From an uncultured Clostridia bacterium (lineage in GTDB: Bacteria; Bacillota; Clostridia; Oscillospirales; CAG-272): 11,357 nt of DNA. Every line of letters starts with the position of its first letter. Positions within the stretch are counted from its first letter, which is position 1. The stretch is from positions 1 to 11,357 of the forward strand of contig CAMOLD010000034.1 of NCBI GenBank assembly GCA_946618395.1, written 5' to 3'. The position numbers were made by a program, and so were the translations under genes. The notes under the pieces were generated by a model. That model was not told the DNA's origin, did not search any database, and saw only the letters and a program-made list of their open reading frames with translations. This document shows, piece by piece, positions 1 to 5,234 of the stretch.

Positions 1-464
1 GCCTCTCCCGTTTCGGGGTCCGGCTCTTCTTCGGGCACCGGAATCGGCGTTCCGGCAACGGTGCGACCCCCGTCCCCGGGGCGGCAGACAAGTTTTGCAA
101 GCGCACCGGCGCGGGCAAGATCGCGCTTGACGGCGGCGGATTTTTGACAGCCCGCCTCGGCAAGGGTGACGGCGTGCGCCTCATCGATGGCTTCCAGCGC
201 CAGCAACTTGCGCACAAATTTGCCGGGCACGGCTTTGACAAACGCCATGGCAACCGCGGTGATCCAAAAGGCGACCAGCAAAGAGAGGATCCAGGTGCGC
301 GCTGTGTTGCCGGCGGTTGGGGAGAGCGGAATTTTCTCATACTCCCCAAAGGCAACCACAAAAACGCGGTCGCCCAAAAAGGCAAACGCCCGATCCATCC
401 AGGAGCCGCGATACCATTCTAAAAAGCGCTCCCAAACGGTGGAATAATTCAAGGCAAACGCCAT
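1..464 (-). CDS. Partial hypothetical membrane protein (N-terminal 154 residues)
   Basis: An open frame runs from ATG at 464 to the window edge with no stop, so the gene is 3'-truncated by the window. The start is set by a perfect AAGGAGG (471-477) six bases upstream; a second in-frame ATG at 470 touches the ribosome binding site and is too close to use. Residues 1-55 are rich in aromatic residues (WERFLEWYRGSW), and residues about 58-77 (TWILSLLVAFWITAVAMAFV) form one clear membrane segment. A charged, helix-prone cytoplasmic-type stretch follows (VRKLLALEAIDEAHAVTLAEAG), then a Pro/Glu-rich segment (PIPVPEEEPDPETGE) at the edge. I do not recognise the family and assign no function. It is co-directional with serS but separated from it by a terminator and about 357 bases, so it probably has its own promoter, though none is convincing. 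The frame and ribosome binding site make a real gene likely. Confidence 0.8.
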   Translation of the reverse strand, partial: MAFALNYSTVWERFLEWYRGSWMDRAFAFLGDRVFVVAFGEYEKIPLSPTAGNTARTWILSLLVAFWITAVAMAFVKAVPGKFVRKLLALEAIDEAHAVTLAEAGCQKSAAVKRDLARAGALAKLVCRPGDGGRTVAGTPIPVPEEEPDPETGE

Positions 465-614
465 AAACATCCTCCTTGTTTTAATTTATCATTACCGGCA
501 AATCCGGCGGCTTGTTCTGCTTGATAAAAACACGGTTCCGACAAAACCGAAATCCTTTTGACATCTTCGCCATACGCAAATCTTGCCCTGTTACCGCAAA
601 TGTTACCCATTATC

Positions 615-639
615 CGGCTCCCTTTGCACAAGGGAGCCG
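615..639. repeat. Perfect palindromic hairpin, possible dispersed REP-like element
   Basis: The arms CGGCTCCCTT (615-624) and AAGGGAGCCG (630-639) are exact reverse complements of 10 bp around the 5-base loop TGCAC. There is no T-tract on either side, so it is not a normal intrinsic terminator. Similar GGCTCCCTT...AAGGGAGCC palindromes are, from memory, frequent between genes of gut Clostridia, which would make it a dispersed repeat. That last point is recollection, not shown here. Confidence 0.55.
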
Positions 640-753
640 TTCAAGGTAGCTATCCCGGCAAATATTACACACAGGGGGTCTTTTAGAGAGACCGGCATAA
701 ATATCAAAGAATCATCGGTGCAAAATTCTTTTTGAAAATGCAAATCAATAAAT

Positions 754-809
754 GAAAAACTTGCCGGTTCGGCGCGAAAAACCGAACACAGGGCGCACCG
801 AACCGGCAA
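754..809 (-). terminator. Intrinsic terminator after serS
   Basis: Read on the minus strand, the 12-bp arms TTGCCGGTTCGG (798-809) and CCGAACCGGCAA (761-772) pair perfectly around a 25-base loop. GTTTTT (755-760) follows. The loop contains a second TTCGG/CCGAA pairing option. It starts 13 bases past the serS stop, so it most likely ends the parA-parB-serS transcript. The long loop lowers confidence slightly. Confidence 0.75.
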
Positions 810-821
810 AAATGCGGATTT

Positions 822-2102
<1,281 letters not shown>

Positions 2103-2213
2103 GGGGATTCCTCTTTCTTTTTCGGCAGAGCGCCGAGTTGTTTTTTTGTTACACGCCGTGCAGGAAGACGTTTTTACACGCACCTGGTGTGAATAAACGG
2201 CGTTTTTGGGATT

Positions 2214-3113
2214 TTATTCGTCCTGTTCGCCGGCAAAAAAGTCGGCGCCGCAAATGGCGGAAAGCAGAGTGGCAAGGTCATCATCGTCCGAGTAGGCAAG
2301 CTCGACCACCTTCTTTTTGGCGGTTTTGAGGATGCGCACGCGGCGGCCGAGTCTTTCCACGGCGCGGTGTTCCAGGTCTTTCATGTAAACCTTGCGCTGA
2401 ACGGCGGCGGAGTCCTCTTTTTCAACGGTTTCCTTATCGTAGTTCAACAGGCGGATGGTGCGTTCCACATCGCGCACCGAAAGGTCTTTTTCCACAATGC
2501 GGTTGGCAAGCGGCAAAATTCCCTCGGGGTCGTTCAGCCCCAGCAGCGCCCGCGCATGACCTGTGGTGAGTTTTCCCTCCCGCAAGAGTTCCAAAACCTC
2601 GTCGGGCAGGTCCAAAAGGCGCAAAAGGTTTGCAATTGCCGAGCGGCTTTTGCCCACCTGTTTTGCAACCGCCTCCTGCGTTAGCCCAAAGTTTTCGATG
2701 AGCGCCTGGTATGCCAGCGCCTCTTCCACGGCGTTCAGGTCCTCGCGCTGGACGTTCTCAATGATGGACACCTGCGCGGCTTTTAATTCGTCGCCGTCCA
2801 GAATAACCGCCGGAATTTCGGAAAGTCCCGCCATTTTTGCGGCTCTCCAACGGCGCTCGCCCGCCAAAATTTCATAGGTTCCGGAAAGCAGACGGCTTTC
2901 GCGCACCACGATGGGTTGCAAAACGCCAAACTGCGCAACCGACGCCGCCAATGCTTCCAGCGGCTCGCGCTCAAAGGTTTTGCGTGGCTGATCGCTGCGC
3001 GGCTCGATCTCGGAAACGCGAAGCATGGTTGCGGCGGCGGATTTCTCGTGCGAAATCCGGTTATCATCTAAAAGCTCGTAAAAATTACGGCCCAATCCAC
3101 GTTGCACTGCCAT
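2214..3113 (-). CDS. parB: Chromosome partitioning protein ParB (Spo0J family)
   Basis: ParB is a CTP-dependent DNA clamp that loads at parS sites, spreads along neighbouring DNA, recruits SMC condensin and stimulates ParA. The 299-residue product has the N-terminal ParA-activating motif (RGLGRNFYELL, 5-15). The CTP-binding/ParB-N domain carries GERRWRA (85-91) and ENVQREDLN (119-127). The parS-reading helix-turn-helix lies at about 143-170 (GLTQEAVAKQVGKSRSAI), followed by LTTGHARALL (182-191) and a C-terminal dimerisation region. It follows parA and is the only ParB-like gene here; Noc is its paralogue, but the ParA-interacting N terminus and parA adjacency favour ParB. The ATG at 3113 has AAAGGA about 12 bases upstream, an unusually long spacing with no better start nearby, so translation may be modest. 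Five parS sites upstream are its expected targets. Confidence 0.96.
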   Translation of the reverse strand: MAVQRGLGRNFYELLDDNRISHEKSAAATMLRVSEIEPRSDQPRKTFEREPLEALAASVAQFGVLQPIVVRESRLLSGTYEILAGERRWRAAKMAGLSEIPAVILDGDELKAAQVSIIENVQREDLNAVEEALAYQALIENFGLTQEAVAKQVGKSRSAIANLLRLLDLPDEVLELLREGKLTTGHARALLGLNDPEGILPLANRIVEKDLSVRDVERTIRLLNYDKETVEKEDSAAVQRKVYMKDLEHRAVERLGRRVRILKTAKKKVVELAYSDDDDLATLLSAICGADFFAGEQDE

Positions 3114-3164
3114 TTCTTGTTTGATTCCTTTCTTATTTGTTAAAAATTACCATATCAGGAAAAT

Positions 3165-3193
3165 ATTATATAAATAAAACAGCTTTCATCGAC
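3165..3193 (-). promoter_or_regulatory. Possible weak parB promoter
   Basis: A perfect TATAAT (3165-3170 on the minus strand) lies in an AT-rich stretch about 52 bases before parB. The -35 at 17-bp spacing is only GTCGAT, far from TTGACA. It could give parB a secondary transcript, but it may be chance in AT-rich DNA. Confidence 0.3.
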
Positions 3194-3194
3194 A

Positions 3195-3217
3195 TTTTTC
3201 GCCAACCGGGCGAAAAA
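3195..3217. other. Hairpin between parA and parB
   Basis: TTTTTCGCC (3195-3203) and GGCGAAAAA (3209-3217) pair perfectly (9 bp) around a 5-base loop. It begins 29 bases after the parA stop. The U-run lies inside the stem and is not followed by a further T-tract on the minus strand, so it could be a leaky terminator or a processing/stability hairpin that lowers parB relative to parA. Confidence 0.5.
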
Positions 3218-3245
3218 CAAGGGGGAGATTCTTTGGTTTGGACGA

Positions 3246-4007
3246 TCAGATGCGCTCCAAAAGCTCTTTTGCAACGCTCAAATAGTCCTGCGCGCCCTTG
3301 CTGCGTTTGGCATAATAGTAAACGGGCATGCCGTTGCCGGATGCCTCCGAGAGTTTGACGTTGCGGGAGATGGAGGTTTCAAACAGTTTTTCGGGGTAAT
3401 GCTTGCGCAATTCCTCCAAAACCAGCTCGGAATGGCGCAGCCGACCGTTATACATGGTGACGAGGATGCCGATGACGGCAAGTGACTGGTTGTAGTGCGT
3501 CCGGATGCGGCTGATGGTGAAAACCAGCTGGGAAAGCCCTTCCAGCGCGAAAAATTCACATTGCATGGGGATGACGACGCCGTCGCTGGACGCCATGGCG
3601 TTTACCGTAAGCATTCCGAGCGAAGGGGGACAGTCAATGATGATATAATCGTATGTTTTGCGCAACGGTTCCAGCTTTTGGCGCATGATGTATTCCCCGC
3701 CCTCGGTTGCGCCCAGCTCGTATTCGGCGCGCGCAAGCGTGGTTTGCGTGGGAATGAGCGAAAGACCGGGGTATTGGGTGTCCAAAATGACCTCTTCGGC
3801 GGGAGCATCCTCAACAAGGAAGTCAAAAACCGCCTTTTTCAAATTCTTTTTCAAAATGCCAAGGCCGCTGGTGGCGTTGCCCTGGGGGTCAAGGTCGATG
3901 AGGAGCACGCGATAGCCCAGAACACCGAGCGAAGCGGCAATATTGACGGCGGAAGTGGTTTTTCCAACGCCGCCCTTTTGGTTGGCGAACGCAATGATTT
4001 TGCCCAT
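3246..4007 (-). CDS. parA: Chromosome partitioning ATPase ParA (Soj family)
   Basis: ParA is a deviant-Walker ATPase that dimerises with ATP, binds nucleoid DNA non-specifically, and works with ParB-parS in origin segregation; in Bacillus, Soj also controls DnaA. The 253-residue product has the signature deviant Walker A motif KGGVGKTT (11-18). The A'/switch I region DLDPQGN is at 38-44, and the Walker B region IIIDCPPSLG is at about 122-131. There is no N-terminal DNA-binding domain, which fits the short chromosomal type rather than plasmid P1/F-type ParA. ATG at 4007 is chosen over ATG at 4034 because AGGAAAGGA lies about nine bases before it and the protein then begins MGKIIAFANQKGG, as the family does. 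It has its own promoter (4134-4162), and parB lies 132 bases downstream. Confidence 0.97.
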   Translation of the reverse strand: MGKIIAFANQKGGVGKTTSAVNIAASLGVLGYRVLLIDLDPQGNATSGLGILKKNLKKAVFDFLVEDAPAEEVILDTQYPGLSLIPTQTTLARAEYELGATEGGEYIMRQKLEPLRKTYDYIIIDCPPSLGMLTVNAMASSDGVVIPMQCEFFALEGLSQLVFTISRIRTHYNQSLAVIGILVTMYNGRLRHSELVLEELRKHYPEKLFETSISRNVKLSEASGNGMPVYYYAKRSKGAQDYLSVAKELLERI

Positions 4008-4100
4008 AATGGAACGTCCTTTCCTGTTAATCATCCTGTTTTTTTCGGGTCAAAAGACGCAAAAACGCCGATTTTGACCGCAAAAAAGGCGAAAATGGTT

Positions 4101-4120
4101 CCGGCAAACCGCGTTGCCGG
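4101..4120 (-). other. Hairpin in the parA leader
   Basis: CCGGCAA and TTGCCGG form a 7-bp stem with a 6-base loop, beginning about 7-10 bases after the expected transcript start. No T-tract follows directly, so a 5'-stabilising structure is more likely than an attenuator. No known riboswitch shape was recognised. Confidence 0.45.
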
Positions 4121-4133
4121 ATTCTTCCTATTT

Positions 4134-4162
4134 ATTATAACATTGCCGCGCACAAAATGCAA
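4134..4162 (-). promoter_or_regulatory. Sigma-A promoter of parA
   Basis: On the minus strand TTGCAT (4157-4162), a 17-bp spacer and TATAAT (4134-4139) form a near-consensus promoter. TG one base before the TATAAT makes an extended -10. Transcription should start near 4127. It lies downstream of the rsmG terminator, so parA (and probably parB) is expressed independently of mnmG-rsmG. Confidence 0.85.
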
Positions 4163-4167
4163 GTCCT

Positions 4168-4189
4168 TTTTTGCAATTCTTTGCAAAAA
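4168..4189. promoter_or_regulatory. Inverted repeat just upstream of the parA -35 box
   Basis: TTTTTGCAA (4168-4176) and TTGCAAAAA (4181-4189) are exact inverted 9-mers separated by four bases. They sit 5 bp upstream of the -35 hexamer. The position and dyad symmetry suit a repressor or activator operator, or an A/T-rich UP element. No regulator is identified in the window. Confidence 0.45.
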
Positions 4190-4285
4190 TCCTGCTGTTT
4201 TTCGGCAGAGTTGCACGACAAATATCGACAGGAGGCTACCGCCCATGTCGCCGCCGCTTCCAATGCTACTGCCGGCAGAAACGAA

Positions 4286-4301
4286 TGTTTCACGTGAAAC
4301 A
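4286..4301. promoter_or_regulatory. parS site 1
   Basis: TGTTTCACGTGAAACA, a perfect 16-bp palindrome matching the Bacillus/Clostridium parS consensus. It is 35 bp (start to start) from parS site 2. It is the expected loading site for the ParB encoded nearby. Confidence 0.93.
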
Positions 4302-4320
4302 GCGTGGAATCGATGCAAAG

Positions 4321-4336
4321 TGTTTCACGTGAAACA
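4321..4336. promoter_or_regulatory. parS site 2
   Basis: A second perfect TGTTTCACGTGAAACA palindrome. Its last base is shared with the A-run of the rsmG terminator, so a nucleation site for ParB directly abuts a transcription end. Confidence 0.93.
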
Positions 4337-4365
4337 AAAAAAGACCGCAAAAGCGGTCTTTTTTT
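4336..4365 (-). terminator. Bidirectional intrinsic terminator after rsmG
   Basis: GACCGC (4343-4348) and GCGGTC (4353-4358) form the GC core around a 4-base loop, flanked by A-run and T-run arms that extend the perfect inverted repeat to 4336-4365. On either strand the stem is followed by a run of T, so it can act in both directions. It lies 12 bases past the rsmG stop and separates mnmG-rsmG from parA transcription. Confidence 0.9.
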
Positions 4366-4377
4366 GATATTGCGTTT

Positions 4378-5148
4378 TTATAGTGGGCGTTTTAGGATTG
4401 CGGCGTAGGCGCGCGGATATTCCGGTGGGGTTGACTTTTCTTTGGCGACCAACAACAGGTGGCGAAGTTCTGCGTTCCAGGCTGAAAGTTCTGTTCCGGG
4501 CGCCGTTTCCTGCGGTTCCGCCGGGCAAACGAGCGTTTTTTCATCGTCCGCGGTCAACTTTCCGCCCAATTTGGCAATTGCGGACTGCGCCGCCGCAGCT
4601 TCTTCCCTTCCCTTTGCGCCTTTGAGCGCCAGAAGTGCGCCGCCAACCTTTGCAAACGGCAAGGTCAGCTCGGCAAGCACCGGGAGCGCCGCCACGGCGC
4701 GGCTGGTGACAACATCAAAGCTGTTTCGCAGGTTTGCCTGCGCTTTTTCTTCAATTCTGCCGCAAACCGGCTGTAAATTGGATAAATGAAGCGTTTCGGT
4801 GACTTTTTTGACAAAATCGATCTTCTTTTGCGTGCTGTCAATGGCGGTGATTTGCAAATCCGGGCGAACAATGGCAAACGGAATGCACGGAAAGCCGCCG
4901 CCGCATCCAACGTCCAAAACCGAGGCGCCGACCGGCAAATACGGCTCTGCCAACAGGCAGTCGGCATAGTGCTTTGCAATCATATCGCGCGGCGACCGGA
5001 TGGCGCTCAGGTTGGTTTTTGCGTTTTCGGCAAGAAACAGAACCGTGAATTGATAGAAGGTTTGCGTGATTTGCGGCGTGCAGAAGCGTTCCAGCCCATT
5101 TTTTTGAAAAATGGCGGCAAAATCGGCTTCAAATGCGGAATATTCCAT
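4378..5148 (-). CDS. rsmG: 16S rRNA (guanine527-N7)-methyltransferase RsmG (GidB)
   Basis: RsmG uses S-adenosylmethionine to make m7G527 in 16S rRNA; loss in other bacteria gives low-level streptomycin resistance. The product is 256 residues. The Rossmann motif I is VLDVGCGGGFPCIP (77-90), followed by AIDSTQKKIDFVK (102-114). The family-typical SRAVAALPVLAEL is at 149-161, and LLALKG follows. The start at 5148 is preceded by AAAGGAG with seven-base spacing. The frame is open further upstream to an ATG at 5238 that overlaps the mnmG stop (ATGA), but that start lacks a good ribosome binding site and would translate two parS sites into a 30-residue tail the family lacks. It follows mnmG by 86 bases and ends at a strong terminator, so it is probably cotranscribed with mnmG. 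Confidence 0.96.
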   Translation of the reverse strand: MEYSAFEADFAAIFQKNGLERFCTPQITQTFYQFTVLFLAENAKTNLSAIRSPRDMIAKHYADCLLAEPYLPVGASVLDVGCGGGFPCIPFAIVRPDLQITAIDSTQKKIDFVKKVTETLHLSNLQPVCGRIEEKAQANLRNSFDVVTSRAVAALPVLAELTLPFAKVGGALLALKGAKGREEAAAAQSAIAKLGGKLTADDEKTLVCPAEPQETAPGTELSAWNAELRHLLLVAKEKSTPPEYPRAYAAILKRPL

Positions 5149-5169
5149 GGAAACGCTCCTTTCTGCTAA

Positions 5170-5185
5170 TGTTTCACGTGAAACA
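5170..5185. promoter_or_regulatory. parS site 3
   Basis: Perfect TGTTTCACGTGAAACA, lying about 8 bp upstream of the rsmG ribosome binding site. It is 36 bp (start to start) from parS site 4, nearly the same spacing as the pair at 4286 and 4321. Its transcript could also fold into a small 6-bp hairpin. Confidence 0.93.
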
Positions 5186-5205
5186 ATGGATTTTGAATGG
5201 CGGAA

Positions 5206-5221
5206 CGTTTCACGTGAAACA
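5206..5221. promoter_or_regulatory. parS site 4 (one mismatch)
   Basis: CGTTTCACGTGAAACA differs from the perfect palindrome only at its first base. It lies 14-29 bases before the mnmG stop's neighbourhood, in the mnmG-rsmG gap. The intact CACGTG core and GTTTC/GAAAC arms make ParB binding likely. Confidence 0.87.
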
Positions 5222-5234
5222 TTCCGGAAACCGG

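Larger units (their letters stand above)
465..821. other. Intergenic region between serS and the partial membrane-protein gene
   Basis: These 357 bases hold no convincing gene. They contain the serS terminator (754-809), an isolated perfect hairpin (615-639), and the AAGGAGG of the downstream gene (471-477). The short open frames here lack ribosome binding sites and family resemblance. I saw no good -35/-10 pair for the membrane-protein gene; TAAATT-like boxes near 481-490 are too weak to call. Confidence 0.6.
4008..4377. promoter_or_regulatory. parA-rsmG intergenic control and segregation region
   Basis: These 370 bases carry no credible gene. From high to low coordinates they hold the rsmG terminator (4336-4365), two parS sites (4321-4336 and 4286-4301), an inverted repeat (4168-4189), the parA promoter (4134-4162), and a leader of roughly 120 bases with a hairpin (4101-4120). 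Open frames crossing this region run through the promoter and parS sites and have no ribosome binding sites. Confidence 0.8.

Noticed and set aside
449..631. 60-residue minus-strand frame in the serS-downstream gap
   Set aside because: No ribosome binding site, it overlaps the next gene's start in another frame, and it spans the palindromic hairpin.
2152..2204. ACGCCGT/ACGGCGT inverted repeat after parB as a terminator
   Set aside because: A 7-bp stem with a loop of about 40 bases and no T-run on the minus strand is too weak.
2103..2213. T-box or other riboswitch before serS
   Set aside because: The 111-base gap has only a small CGGC/GCCG hairpin and no TGGNACCGCG-like T-box sequence or terminator/antiterminator pair.
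4031..4318. Minus-strand 95-residue frame upstream of parA
   Set aside because: It runs through the parA promoter and a parS site, has no ribosome binding site, and would overlap the true parA start region.
3495..4367. Plus-strand open frame antisense to parA extending across the parA promoter
   Set aside because: It crosses the promoter, two parS sites and a terminator, and mirrors parA; its codons reflect the other strand.
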